The notes: a model not told the origin generated them from the sequence alone. A stretch of DNA of 64,000 nucleotides from Hydrogenophaga taeniospiralis (GCF_020510445.1 NZ_JAHBAG010000001.1:4316501-4380500), one strand, 5' to 3'. Numbered from the stretch's first letter, positions 34,430 through 46,064 are shown. Made by a program: numbers and translations.

Positions 34430-34825
34430 TCAGAACACCAGGGTGCGCCAGCGTTGGTCGGCCGCGCGGGCCATGAACTGCACCGCACCACCCGGCCCGC
34501 TGCACTCGGGAATGAGCCGCGCCGGGTCGATGCCCTGGGCATGCAGGGCGTCGGTGCAGGCCAGCAGGCGCGCGCCGTGCGACACGGCTTCGCGCATCGC
34601 ATCGAGGATGGTCTTGTCAAAGCGCTCGCTCGCACGCAGGGTCTCGGCCACACCGGGCACCAGCAGGTGCACGCTGCGCGCGGTGAAATAGATCTCGACC
34701 GGCGTGTCCATCGCCGCGGCCGCCGCGGCAAAGAAAAACGGCGTGGCCAGGCGCTGCGGCGACTCGGGCTCGGCCGCCCAGAGCAGCATCGCCACGCCGT
34801 CCACCGGGTGTTCGACGAAGGCCAT
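34430..34825 (-). CDS. DsrE-family sulfurtransferase-like protein
   Basis: A 131-residue protein of the DsrE/DsrF fold: EHPVDGVAMLLWAAEPESPQRLATPFFFAAAAAAMDTPVEIYFTARSVHLL and a final VQFMARAADQRWRTLVF strand. Cys residues in RLLACTDALH and LIPECSGPGG are candidate carriers of persulfide. It is separated by two bases from the GcvH-like gene upstream on the same strand. The pair of a DsrE-like protein and a lipoyl-carrier-like protein resembles those in the sHdr sulfur-oxidation system, but no hdr genes are nearby. It lies immediately past the selenocysteine genes, which raises a possible role in sulfur or selenium handling (inference). Confidence 0.72.
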   Translation of the reverse strand: MAFVEHPVDGVAMLLWAAEPESPQRLATPFFFAAAAAAMDTPVEIYFTARSVHLLVPGVAETLRASERFDKTILDAMREAVSHGARLLACTDALHAQGIDPARLIPECSGPGGAVQFMARAADQRWRTLVF

Positions 34826-34827
34826 GC

Positions 34828-35256
34828 TCAGTCCTGCCGGAAGAGGCGCGCGTGCGCCTGCATGGCGGATGCCACCGCATCGCCCTGCACCAGCGCGGCC
34901 CGGTCGGCGGCCAGATCGGTCAGGCGCACGCGCGCCAGCCAGCCCGCGCCATAGGGATCGAGGTGCACCCGCTCGGGGGTCTGCGCCAGTTCGGGGTTGA
35001 CGGCCACCACCTGGCCGCTCACCGGCGACTTCACCGAAACGATGGACTTGGCCAGCTCGACCACGGCGATGGAACGGCCCTGCTCGATGGCCGAGCCCAC
35101 CCCCTTGGGGCGGCACATGTAGATCTCGCCCGCGAGGCGGATGCCCAGCGAGGTGATGCCCACGGTGGCGCAACCGTCGTCGCCCACGCGGGCCCAGACC
35201 TGATGCTCCACGTGGTAGAGCAGGTCGTCGGGGTAGATGGGTTCGGTGAGGCTCAC
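34828..35256 (-). CDS. GcvH-like lipoyl-carrier protein
   Basis: A 142-residue protein of the glycine cleavage H family. The hammerhead lipoyl region is IAVVELAKSIVSVKSPVSGQVVAVN; Lys70 aligns with the lipoylated lysine of GcvH (VVESVKAAS). The surrounding residues differ from true GcvH, and no gcvT or gcvP gene is present. It is therefore likely a stand-alone lipoyl-binding protein such as those of the sHdr type. The GTG at 35256 has GGAGGG eight bases upstream. It sits 98 bp from tRNA-Sec and is followed by the DsrE-like gene. Confidence 0.78.
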   Translation of the reverse strand: MSLTEPIYPDDLLYHVEHQVWARVGDDGCATVGITSLGIRLAGEIYMCRPKGVGSAIEQGRSIAVVELAKSIVSVKSPVSGQVVAVNPELAQTPERVHLDPYGAGWLARVRLTDLAADRAALVQGDAVASAMQAHARLFRQD

Positions 35257-35354
35257 TGGACGACCCTCCGTGCTGCGCACTGTGGGGCTGAGCGCCTTCG
35301 GAGCGGTCGGGCGGCGCTCATGGCAACCCGGGCCGCGACCGGCCAGCGAAGGGG

Positions 35355-35447
35355 CGGAGGGGAATGGGAGTCGAACCCACCCGGCGACGCATGGCGCCAC
35401 CCACCGGGTTTGAAGCCCGGCCGATCCACCAGGATCGTTTCCCCTCC
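35355..35447 (-). tRNA. selC: tRNA-Sec (anticodon UCA)
   Basis: A 93-nt RNA on the minus strand with an eight-pair acceptor stem (GGAGGGGA with TTCCCCTCC, discriminator G), an anticodon arm CCGGG-CTTCAAA-CCCGG with anticodon TCA at 35413-35411, a very long variable arm (GGGTGGCGCCATGCGTCGCC), and a T-arm GGGTGGGTTCGACTCCC. This is the unusual architecture of bacterial tRNA-Sec. CCA is not encoded (the next bases are CCC). selB and selA lie just upstream, and fdoG carries a UGA to decode. Confidence 0.96.
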
Positions 35448-35458
35448 GCAAAAAACAG

Positions 35459-35477
35459 GCGGGCCTGATCAGCCCGC
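35459..35477 (-). terminator. Intrinsic terminator immediately before tRNA-Sec
   Basis: GCGGGC (35459-35464) pairs with GCCCGC (35472-35477). On the minus strand the stem is followed by CTGTTTTTTG, and the T-run ends only two bases before the tRNA 5' end. Confidence 0.7.
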
Positions 35478-35493
35478 GCGAAAAGAGCGCCGA

Positions 35494-37400
<1,907 letters not shown>

Positions 37401-37404
<4 letters not shown>

Positions 37405-38855
37405 GCGAGCCGCTCCTGCAGCGCGGGCAACTGGTTCAGCAGCAGCGAAGCGTCTTCCAGGCAGCGCAGGTCGAGCAGCAGGCGGTCGTCGGCGATGCGG
37501 CCGATCACCGGCTGCGGCAACGAGCGCAGCGCCGTCGCGAGCGCATCGAGCGAACGGCCCGCGCCCTTCTTCTGCACCGGCGCGATGGCCAGGCCCGCCG
37601 AGGGCAGGCGCTCCACCGGCAGCGAGCCCGAGCCAATCTGGCCGAGCATGTCGAGCGCCGTCACCTCGAACCGTGGCGCCACCGCCGACCGCACGGCCGG
37701 CAACAGCGCCAGCGCCAGCGCGCGGATCGCCTCCACCGGGCGCGTGAGCAGGCGCAGCGTGGGCAGGTTCTGCGTGAGCCGCTCGGGCCGCAGGTAGAGC
37801 ATCAGCGTGGCCTCCAGCGCGGCCAGCGGCAGCTTGCTCATGCGCAGCGCGCGCTTCATCGGGAACTTGCGGATGCGGCCGATGGCCGCCTGGCTGCCCA
37901 CCAGCAGGCCGGCCTGCGGGCCTCCGAGCAGCTTGTCGCCGCTGAAGGTGACGACATCGCAACCGGCCGCGAGCTTTTCTTGCGGCAGCGGTTCGCGCGG
38001 CAGGCCCCAGGCCGCGAGATCCACCAGCGACCCCGAACCGAGGTCGGTCACCAGCGGCAGGCCCTTGGCGTGGGCGATGGGCGCGAGATCGACTTCGTCC
38101 ACCGCCGCCGTGAAACCCTGCACCGCGTAGTTGCTGGTGTGCACCTTCATCAGCAGCGCGGTGCGCTCGGTGATGGCGCGTTCGTAGTCGGCCGGGTGGG
38201 TGCGGTTGGTGGTGCCCACCTCGACCAGCGTGGCGCCGGCCGAGGCCATCACGTCGGGCATGCGGAAGGCACCGCCGATTTCCACCAGCTCACCGCGCGA
38301 GACGATGACCTCTTTGCCCCGCGCCAGCGCCGCAATGCTCAGCAGCACCGCTGCGGCGTTGTTGTTCACCACGGTGGCGGCCTCGGCCCCGGTCAGTGTG
38401 CACAGCAGCTCTTCGACCACGGTGTCGCGGTCGCCACGGCCGCCGCTGGCGAGATCGAACTCCAGGTTGTTGGGGCTGGCCATCATGGCCAGCAGGTGCT
38501 GCAGCGCGCTGTCGGCCAGCAGAGAGCGGCCGAGGTTGGTGTGGATGACGGTGCCGGTGAGGTTGATCACCGTGCGCATGCGCGGCGCGAGGCGCTGGCC
38601 CACGCGCCGGGCCACGGCGGCGGCGAGCGCATCGGTTTCGATGTCGGCGAGCGTCAGCGCGCCGGCCAGGGCCTGCGTGCGCAGGCCTTCCAGCAGGGCA
38701 CGCGCCTCAGTGGCCACGCGGGTATGGCCGTGCTCGGCCAGCAGCACGGCCACGGCGGGCAAGCGCAACAGGCGGTCAACGGCGGGCAGTTCCTTGGGGT
38801 GCACCGGGGGGCTGGCCTGGGAACCGTCAACGACGGATTCGGTGGGCCGCTCCAT
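37401..38855 (-). CDS. selA: SelA, L-seryl-tRNA(Sec) selenium transferase
   Basis: A 484-residue PLP enzyme that converts seryl-tRNA(Sec) to selenocysteyl-tRNA(Sec) using selenophosphate. The PLP lysine is in [18 protein letters not shown]. Further family blocks are [43 protein letters not shown] and [13 protein letters not shown]. The start [11 protein letters not shown] is one base into the fdhE stop (TGATG). The gene is in the same transcript as fdhE and selB. selD, which makes selenophosphate, is not in this window. Confidence 0.95.
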
Positions 38856-39901
38856 CAGCCGCCCCCTGGTTCGGGGGCGGTGTCCGGCGGTGGGCCGGGT
38901 TCGCCGAACAGCAGCATGAAGTTCACACCGTGGCGGGTCTTGCCGGTGTCGGACACCAGCAGGTCGAGCGTGAGGCTCGCCAGGTCGTCGGCCACCGGAT
39001 CGACCGAGGCGTCGCGGTCGGTGTGCATGATCTTGAGGTAGTGGCCGCAGGCGTCGCAGGTCTCGGCCTGCACCGTGGCCAGCGCGGCGCGCGCGCCGCT
39101 GCCCGAGGCGGCTTCGTCGGCGGTGGTGGCCTCCCCACCGGCCGCGTCGAGCGCCTCGTAGGCCAGGCCCTTGGTGCTCAGGCAATGGGTGCACTTGATG
39201 CGCACCATGTGCCACTGCAGGTTGCACAGCGAACAGTGCAGGTAGCGCTGGCCCAGCGATTCGCCCGAGGTGCGGGTGATGCTGGCCGTGGGCTGGCTGC
39301 CGCAGCAGGGGCACACGGTCTCGTCGTCCAGGCGCCCGAAGGGCTGGCCCTGGCCGTGGTGGTGCTGTTGCACGGCCAGCAGCATGTGGGTCCAGTAGAC
39401 CTGCAGCGCACCGGCCACGATGGGGGCAGCGGCCAGGTCCAGCCCGTCCGACACGCCGGTCAGCAAGGCGTCGGCCTGGCGCTCCAGAAACACCTCGTCG
39501 GCCCGGGCCAGATGGTTCAGCACGGCCTGTGCGCCGGCGGGTGCTGTCGCTTGCAAGCCGGTGGCCAGGGCCCGCGCCACGCCGTACCAGGCCGGGTCGC
39601 GCGGCCAGTCGGCGGCCGGCAGCGGCGGCACACCCTGGCGCGCCGCGAGGTCGATGGCTGATGCGTCGGGCAACGGCACGGGGCTCATGCGCTCCAGCTG
39701 GGCCTGCTGGCCCTGGGCGAGTTCGGCCATGAAGCCCAGGAAGTCGCCCATGGCGTGACCCCGGGAGAGCTGGCGCAGGCGCATCGCTCGCTCGGCGAAC
39801 ACGGTGGTGCGCTCGGGCATGTGCAGGAAAGGCGTTTCACCCGCCGCCTTGCTGGCGATCTCTTCGGGTGACATGACGCGCACCGTGGCGCTGGATACCA
39901 T
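38855..39901 (-). CDS. fdhE: FdhE, formate dehydrogenase accessory protein
   Basis: A 348-residue cytoplasmic protein needed for assembly of respiratory formate dehydrogenases. Four Cys pairs that bind iron in FdhE are present: CPCC (in DDETVCPCCGSQP), CSLC (LHCSLCNLQW), CTHC (IKCTHCLSTKGL) and CDAC (ETCDACGHYLKI). It follows fdoI by 60 bases and overlaps selA. The E. coli fdo operon has fdhE at the same relative place. The start at 39901 is the only one near the conserved N-terminus. Confidence 0.93.
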   Translation of the reverse strand: MVSSATVRVMSPEEIASKAAGETPFLHMPERTTVFAERAMRLRQLSRGHAMGDFLGFMAELAQGQQAQLERMSPVPLPDASAIDLAARQGVPPLPAADWPRDPAWYGVARALATGLQATAPAGAQAVLNHLARADEVFLERQADALLTGVSDGLDLAAAPIVAGALQVYWTHMLLAVQQHHHGQGQPFGRLDDETVCPCCGSQPTASITRTSGESLGQRYLHCSLCNLQWHMVRIKCTHCLSTKGLAYEALDAAGGEATTADEAASGSGARAALATVQAETCDACGHYLKIMHTDRDASVDPVADDLASLTLDLLVSDTGKTRHGVNFMLLFGEPGPPPDTAPEPGGG

Positions 39902-39961
39902 TCAACACTCCAAAAAAAAGACCTGGGCACCACCGGCCGCCCAGGAGGGTTGTCCCCAGGC

Positions 39962-40588
39962 TCAGCGGCCTTTGGTCATTTCTTCATGCCACAACGGGTG
40001 GTTGAGCTTGGCCCAGCTTTCGCTGACCGTGCCCCGCGTCATGGCCCGCACCGTGCCCTTGACCCAGATGGCCGCGTACACGTGCACGATGGTCGCGGCG
40101 ATCAGCACCACGGCCGAGACCGAGTGCACCAGTACCGCGATGCGCAGCACCGGGATCGGGAAGAACGGCGCAAACCACGGACGCCAGAACATCAGCCCGG
40201 TCGCCAGCAGCAACACCAGGCTCAGCGCCATGGCCCAGAAGACCATCTTTTGCCCGTAGTTGTACTTGCCCACCGGAGGCATGCCCGCCTTGTCGCCCTT
40301 GAGCATGCGTCCGGCGTGTTTCTTCCACTCGCGGTCGGCGTCGTTGACGAGGTTGTCGCGCCAGAGTTTGAAGAACAGCCCGAGGAAGCTCAGTACCATG
40401 AGCACCCCCATGAAAGGGTGCAGGATGCGCGTCCACTGACCGCCACCAAACAGGTTGGTGAAGAAGAAAAATGCCGGGTGGAAGAAGGCCAGGCCCGAGA
40501 GCCCGGCGAGCACGAACATGAGCGCCATGAACCAGTGGTTCATGCGTTCACGGTCCTGGTAGCGCTGAAGCATTTTTTTGGCCATCAC
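39962..40588 (-). CDS. fdoI: FdoI-type formate dehydrogenase gamma subunit (cytochrome b556)
   Basis: A 208-residue membrane cytochrome with four hydrophobic helices ([94 protein letters not shown]). His residues at [26 protein letters not shown] and [13 protein letters not shown] should bind two haems b and the quinone. It takes electrons from the iron-sulfur subunit to the quinone pool. The start overlaps the fdoH stop (ATGA). Confidence 0.93.
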   Translation of the reverse strand: MMAKKMLQRYQDRERMNHWFMALMFVLAGLSGLAFFHPAFFFFTNLFGGGQWTRILHPFMGVLMVLSFLGLFFKLWRDNLVNDADREWKKHAGRMLKGDKAGMPPVGKYNYGQKMVFWAMALSLVLLLATGLMFWRPWFAPFFPIPVLRIAVLVHSVSAVVLIAATIVHVYAAIWVKGTVRAMTRGTVSESWAKLNHPLWHEEMTKGR

Positions 40589-41457
40589 GCATCCTCCTTC
40601 TCATCGGACTTTTCTTCCACGGGGCCAACCTTCATGTAGTGGAAGAAGCCGGCGACCACGGCGCCGATCATTCCCGCCACCGCCAGCGGCTTGGCCACGC
40701 CCTTCCAGAGCGCCACCATCGGGCTGATGCTCGGGTCGCGCGGCAGGTCTTCCAGCTCGGGCCGGTCGGCGTGCTTGAGCACGTACATGACGTGCGTGCC
40801 GCCCACACCCTGCGGGTTGTAGAGCCCGGCGTTCTGGAAGCCCCGCTCCTTGAGTTCACCGGCGCGCTTCTCACCGTAGGCGACCATGTCGTCCTTGGTG
40901 CCGAAACCGATGGCGCCCGTCGGGCAGGTCTTCACACAGGCCGGCTCCAGGCCCACGCCCACGCGGTCCGAACACAAGGTGCACTTGTAGGCCTTGTTGT
41001 CCTTCTCGCTGATGCGCGGCACATCGAACGGGCAACCCTTGACGCAGTAGCCACAGCCGATGCAGTGCTCGGAATGGAAGTCCACGATGCCGTTGGCGTA
41101 CTTGACGATGGCACCCGGCGAGGGACAGGCCTTGAGACAGCCCGGGTCCTCGCAGTGCATGCAGCCGTCCTTGCGGATCAGCCACTCCAGGCTGCCGTTT
41201 TCCGGCTCGACCTCGAAGAACTTCATCACCGTCCAGGAAGACGCCGTGAGGTCCCTCGGGTTGTCGTACACACCGGTGTTGTCACCGATGTCGTCGCGCA
41301 GGTCGTTCCAGTTCATGCAAGCCACCTGGCAGGCCTTGCAGCCGATGCACTTGGACTCGTCGATGAGCTTGGCGACCTGCGGCGCCGCGGTGCGCACCTG
41401 CGGCGTGGGGGTTGTGGTGGCGGAGCGCGCCACCACGTCGAGCGATTGCATGCCCAT
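40585..41457 (-). CDS. fdoH: FdoH-type formate dehydrogenase beta subunit
   Basis: A 290-residue electron-transfer subunit with four [4Fe-4S] clusters: [43 protein letters not shown] and [22 protein letters not shown] single C-terminal membrane anchor is present ([22 protein letters not shown]). It takes electrons from the catalytic selenoprotein to the cytochrome b subunit. It starts two bases after the fdoG stop and overlaps the fdoI start by four. Confidence 0.95.
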   Translation of the reverse strand: MGMQSLDVVARSATTTPTPQVRTAAPQVAKLIDESKCIGCKACQVACMNWNDLRDDIGDNTGVYDNPRDLTASSWTVMKFFEVEPENGSLEWLIRKDGCMHCEDPGCLKACPSPGAIVKYANGIVDFHSEHCIGCGYCVKGCPFDVPRISEKDNKAYKCTLCSDRVGVGLEPACVKTCPTGAIGFGTKDDMVAYGEKRAGELKERGFQNAGLYNPQGVGGTHVMYVLKHADRPELEDLPRDPSISPMVALWKGVAKPLAVAGMIGAVVAGFFHYMKVGPVEEKSDEKEDA

Positions 41458-41459
41458 GA

Positions 41460-44400
41460 TCAGCCCACCTTCTCAATGTTGACCAGGAACGCCTTGAACT
41501 CCGGTGTCTGCGAATTCGCATCGCCCACAAACGGTGTCAGTGCGTTGGCGAGGTAGCCGTTCTGGGCCACACCCTTGAAGCCCCAGTGGATGGGAATGCC
41601 CACGTGGTGGACCTTCTGGCCATTCACATCGAGCCCCTTGATGCGCTTGGTGACCACGCACTTGGCCACGACCTCGCCCCGGTTGCTGCGCACCTTGACC
41701 GTGTCGCCCTGTTGAATGCCCTTCTCCTTGGCCAGCTCTTCGCCGATTTCGACGAAGGGCGCGGGCTGGGTGATGGCGTTGCTGCGCGCGTGCTTGGTCC
41801 AGTAGTGGAAGTGCTCGGTCAGGCGGTAGGTGGTGGCCGCGTACGGAAACTCCTCCTTCTTGCCGAAAGCCTCCATGTCGCCCTTGTAGACCCGCGCCGC
41901 CGGGTTGCTCACGGCCTTGGGGTTGGTGGGACACATCAGGTTCACGCCCACCGGCGTCTCGAAGGGTTCGTAGTGCTCGGGGAAGGGGCCTTCGCTCATG
42001 CCCACCGCGTGCAGGCGCGCCACACCCTCGGGGTTCATGATGAAAGCGCCCACACCCTGCTCCGGCGCGGCGTCGGGCCGCATGTCGGGCACGTCCGCCC
42101 CTCCGGCCCACGAGGTCCCGTTCCAGGCCAGGTACTTGCGGCTCGGGTCCCAGGGCTTGCCGCTCGCATCGGCACTGGCGCGGTTGTAGAGGATGCGCCG
42201 GTTGGCCGGCCAGGCATAACCCCAGTTGGCGAACACGCCCAGGCCGGTCGGGTCGCTGTTGTCGCGGCGCGCGGTGAGGTTGCCCGCCTGGCTCCAGCAG
42301 CCGGCGTAGATCCAGTTGCCACAGCTGGTGGTCCCGTCGTCGCGCAGCACCGCAAAGCCCGGCACCTGCTCGCCGGCCTTGACCAGCACCGTCGGCGGGG
42401 CCGTCGGGTTCTTCGGGTCGGGTGGCGACATCAGGTCGGCCAGCGCCTTGCCGCTGATTTCACGCAGCACCTCGGCGGGCGACGGCGCGTTGGCGTTGAG
42501 GTACGGCCAGGCCAGCCCCGCCACCGGCTCGGGCAGCGTGCCACCGTCCTTGGCGTACATGGCGCGCAGTTTCATGAACAGGCGCGACATGATCTCCGAG
42601 TCGGTCTTGGCCTCGCCCGGCGGGTCCACCGCCTTCTCCTTCCAGGCGATCACCCGGCTGGAGTTGGTGAAGCTGCCGGTCTCTTCGGCGAAACAGCTGG
42701 TGGGGAAGCGGAACACCTCGGTCTGGATCTCTTCGGGCTTCACGTCGTTGAGCGGCCCGTAGTTTTTCCAGAACTCGCCGGTTTCCGTTTCCAGCGGGTC
42801 CATCACCACCAGGTACTTCAGCTTGGACAGCGCGGCCGAGAGCTTCTTCTTGTTCGGCACCGCCGCCAGGGGGTTGAAGCCCTGACAGATGAAGCCGTTC
42901 ATCTTGCCCTGGTGCATGCGCTCGAAGATCGCGAGGATGTCGTAGCCCGTGTCGCGCTTCGGAACCCAGTCGTAGGCGAAGTCGTTCTCTGCCGTGGCCG
43001 CGTTGCCGTAGTAGGCCTTCATCAGGCTGGTGTTCCACTTGGCGAAGTTCTGCGTGAACGCCATCTGGTTCGGGCGCATCGGCTTGCCGGTGCGCGCGGC
43101 CAGGTAGGTCGCGCGGTCCACGTCGGCCTCGGTCGGCGCGCTCTGGTAGCCCGACAACACCTCGGAGTAGGCGCACATGTCGGTGATGCCTTGCACGTTG
43201 GCATGGCCCCGCAGCGCGTTGATGCCGCCACCCGGCCGGCCCATGTTGCCCAGCAGCAGCTGGATCAGGGCCATGGTGCGGATGTTCTGCGAACCCACCG
43301 TGTGCTGGGTCCAGCCCAGGGCGTAGCAGATCGTCATCACCTTGTCGGTCGCCGCCGTCGTCGCCAGCATCTCGGCCACCCGGATGAACTGGTCCTTGGG
43401 TGTGCCGGTGATCTGGCTGACCAGCTCGGGGGTGTAGCGCGCGTAGTGGGCTTTCATCTGCTGGAACACGCACAGCGGATCCTGCAACGTGTCGTCCACC
43501 TTGACGAAGCCGTCCTCGCCCATCTGGTAGCCCCAACTGGCCTTGTTGTACGAACGCTTGGCCTCGTCGTAGCCGCTGAAGAAACCGTTGTCAAACTTGA
43601 AATCGGGCTTGGTCAGGAACGTGGCGTCCGTGTTGAGCTTGACGTAGTCGAGGTGGATCTTGTTGTTGGACAACAGGTGGTTGATGACGCCGCCGAGGAA
43701 GGCGATGTCGGTGCCCACGCGGATGGGGGCGTAGTAATCCGCCACCGCAGCCGTTCGTGTGAAACGCGGGTCCACGACGATGAGCTTGGCCTTGCGTTGC
43801 TGCATGGCTTCGACCACCCACTTGAATCCGCACGGATGTGCTTCGGCGGCATTGCCACCCATGACGAGAACGAGATCGGCATTCTTGATATCGGTCCAAG
43901 AATTCGTCATCGATCCGCGACCGAAAGTCGGGCCCAGACTGGACACCGTCGGCGCATGTCAGATACGTGCTTGTGTGTCGAGTGCGACGATCCCCAAGCC
44001 CCGGGCGATCTTCACGCTCAGGTAACCCGATTCATTGGAAGAAGCCGACGAGATCAGGAAACCGGTGGTGTTCCAGCGGTTGACCGTGATCTGCTTGCCT
44101 TCTTTCTCGACCGTCTTCACCAGGTTGGCGTCGCGGTCGGCCTTCATGTGCGTGGCCACACGGTTCAGTGCGTCTTCCCACGACAGGCGCTTCCACTCGC
44201 TACTGCCGGCCTCGCGCACCTGCGGGTATTTGACGCGGTCGGGCGACTGGATCATGTCCATGACGCCGGCGCCCTTGGGGCACAAGGTGCCGCGGTTGAC
44301 CGGGTTGTCCGGGTCGCCCTCGACGTGGATGATCGTGGCCTTGACGTTCTTGGCCTTGTCACCCAGGGTGTACATCACGATGCCGCAACTGACCGAGCAG

Positions 44401-44555
44401 TACGGGCAGGTGCTGCGGGTCTCGGTGGTTCGGGCCAGTTTGAAGCTGCGCGTTTCGGCCAGCGCAGCCGTGGGCGAAAAGCCCAACGCGACGAGGCTGG
44501 AACCAACCAACCCCGCTCCACTGACCCGGAAGAAGTGCCTCCGGCTCATGTCCAT
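41460..44555 (-). CDS. fdoG: FdoG-type formate dehydrogenase alpha subunit, selenoprotein with UGA at codon 199
   Basis: A 1031-residue catalytic subunit when the in-frame UGA at 43961-43959 is read as selenocysteine, placing Sec199 in the sequence ARI-U-HAPTV. Without readthrough the frame would stop after 198 codons and restart 5 codons later. The N-terminus is a Tat signal ([12 protein letters not shown]); the first cluster ligand motif CPYCSVSCG is at about residue 45; Mo/W-bis-pterin regions follow. Sec coordinates the Mo or W and is essential for formate oxidation. The ATG at 44555 has AGGAG nine bases upstream. tRNA-Sec, selB and selA are adjacent, and a SECIS-like hairpin follows the UGA. 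fdoH, fdoI and fdhE are downstream in the same operon. Confidence 0.95.
43930..43947 (-). promoter_or_regulatory. SECIS-like hairpin downstream of the fdoG UGA
   Basis: Starting 11 bases after UGA, minus-strand RNA reads GGU-GUCC-AGUCU-GGGC-CC. GG/CC and GUCC/GGGC pair, leaving one bulged U and a loop with GU. The bulged U and a GU-containing loop are known requirements of bacterial SECIS elements for SelB binding. Confidence 0.75.
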
Positions 44556-44968
44556 GGTTTTTCTCTCCTGAGGGCCTTCCAGCCCCTTCATCGTGGGCGC
44601 CTGCTACACGGCAGAGCTGGTGAGAGTTTCCACGAGGAACGCGACAACACGGTGAGCGCAATTACCTATGAACCGGGGTGCAAAAGATCGGCAACACCAC
44701 CGCCTCGAACGGCCACCGACAAACTGTCGCTGGCGCCGACAGTTTGAACGGCCAGCGATCACCGGGCCCTGCTGTGGGCTCCGGTTTCGAACGCCTGTTT
44801 TCATGGCCTGATCTTTGCTTTTGTGCTGGCCAAGCGCCGCATTCACCGCACCACCAGACCCGCCAGGACCCGTCGTCCCCGCTGAAAACCAGGGTTTCCA
44901 TGCCCGAATTGGGGTCATTCGCCCACCCGGGCAAACAAGGACTGTCGCCCATGCGACAGGTCAAAAAC
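44556..44968. other. Regulatory region upstream of the fdo operon
   Basis: This 413-bp gap between the Tat-exported hydrolase gene and fdoG should carry the fdo promoter. CAAACTGTC (44720-44728) and GACAGTTTG (44738-44746) form a perfect 9-bp inverted repeat with a 9-base spacer, flanked by direct repeats GAACGGCCA at 44707-44715 and 44746-44754. This is a good operator candidate. A short open frame across the region (44604-44918, minus) lacks protein-like character. Confidence 0.5.
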
Positions 44969-46012
44969 TCAAAAAGCCTCTTTCTCCGCTTCCAGATACG
45001 CCAGGCTGGTGTACTTGCCGATGTTGCTGTCGAAGCCGTCCATGGTTTTGGCGCGGCTGGCGACGCGGGGGTCTTTGAGCACCCGGTCTTTCGCGCCGTC
45101 CAGCGCAATGCCCTCTTTCACCGCCTGCACGCAGGGCTCCCAGATGCCTTTCATGAAGCTGCCGTAGGTGTCGAGCAGGTCCTTGCTGCCACGCCCGTGG
45201 CCGGGCACCCAGAGCTGCTCGCCGGCGGCCTTCTTGATCGCGTCGTAGTACCTGAAGGTGCCGGGGTAGGAGCCGTCGTCGATGTTGGCGATGCGGTTGG
45301 CCATCGCGATGTCGCCCACGTAGGTGAGCCGGTCCTGCACGATCTCGCAGCACAGGTCGGACGGGGTGTGGGCGCGGCCGTAATGGTGCAGCTTGATCTG
45401 CACATCGCCGTAGTCGAACACCTGGCCATGTTCGACCACCTGGTTGGGCGCCACCACCTTCGTGCCCAGGGTGGCCTGGTTGGTCCAGCGCTCCATCAGG
45501 CTGCGCCAGAGGTTGCCCTCGTGGCCGGCGATCTGGTCGCGGGTATGGGCCAGCGCATGGATCGGCAGGTCTTGGCCAAAGGCCTCGGCAAAGGCGTGGT
45601 TGCCCAGCCAGTGGTCGCCATGGTAGTGGCTGTTGAAGACCGCGATCACCGGCAGCGGCGTCACAGTCTTGATCATGCGGATCGCCATCTGGCCGATCTG
45701 CAGCGAGGCGCCGGTGTCGAGCACCACCACCCCTTTGCGCGTGACCACGAAGATGACGCTGGCCATCAGGCCCTGGTTCGCCTGGTTCGGAAAACCGTCC
45801 TTGGCGTACACCATCCACACATGGGGCGAAAGCTGCTCGGGCGCCACGTCGGGCACCGGCGGGCCTTCGATGAATTCCTGCAGTTGCTGGGCGAACAGCC
45901 GCGCTTCGGGCACCAGCGCCAGCCCGGCCGCCCCCAGCCCCAGCCCCAGGCCGGTGGCCATGCGCAGCCACTGGCGGCGGTTTCGCGGTGTCGCGGAAAA
46001 ATCGGGGTTCAT
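44969..46012 (-). CDS. Tat-exported metallo-beta-lactamase-fold hydrolase
   Basis: A 347-residue protein. The N-terminus (NRRQWLRMATGLGLGLGAAGLALVPEA) is a Tat-type signal. The metal motif FNSHYHGDHWLGN (HxHxDH) is complete, with later ligands in HHYGRAHTPSDL, LTYVGDIAMAN and WVPGHGRG. Similar exported hydrolases occur near sulfur oxidation genes (SoxH-like) and in quinoprotein relay sets. No substrate can be assigned. Its promoter region holds a perfect 24-bp palindrome. Downstream is the fdo region after a 413-bp gap; upstream is the unrelated coaBC. Confidence 0.82.
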   Translation of the reverse strand: MNPDFSATPRNRRQWLRMATGLGLGLGAAGLALVPEARLFAQQLQEFIEGPPVPDVAPEQLSPHVWMVYAKDGFPNQANQGLMASVIFVVTRKGVVVLDTGASLQIGQMAIRMIKTVTPLPVIAVFNSHYHGDHWLGNHAFAEAFGQDLPIHALAHTRDQIAGHEGNLWRSLMERWTNQATLGTKVVAPNQVVEHGQVFDYGDVQIKLHHYGRAHTPSDLCCEIVQDRLTYVGDIAMANRIANIDDGSYPGTFRYYDAIKKAAGEQLWVPGHGRGSKDLLDTYGSFMKGIWEPCVQAVKEGIALDGAKDRVLKDPRVASRAKTMDGFDSNIGKYTSLAYLEAEKEAF

Positions 46013-46040
46013 GGGGGCGTCTCCTGCGGGGTGTCATTCG

Positions 46041-46064
46041 AAAAATAAGCAATTGCTTATTTTT
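46041..46064. promoter_or_regulatory. Perfect 24-bp palindrome in the promoter of the exported hydrolase
   Basis: Five A, then TAAGCAATTGCTTA, then five T form an exact 24-bp inverted repeat 29 bases upstream of the hydrolase start. This AT-rich block stands out in GC-rich surroundings. Its symmetry and position indicate an operator for a dimeric regulator (ArsR- or MarR-type in character); no such gene is in the window. Confidence 0.75.

Noticed and set aside
41460..44591. Apparent frameshift or two separate genes for formate dehydrogenase alpha subunit
   Set aside because: Both halves belong to the same protein, the only break is a UGA at the known Sec position, and sel genes and a SECIS-like hairpin are present. 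It is one selenoprotein gene.
44604..44918. Open reading frame of 104 codons on the minus strand upstream of fdoG
   Set aside because: Low-complexity translation with no domain pattern; it covers the operator-like inverted repeats. Treated as intergenic.
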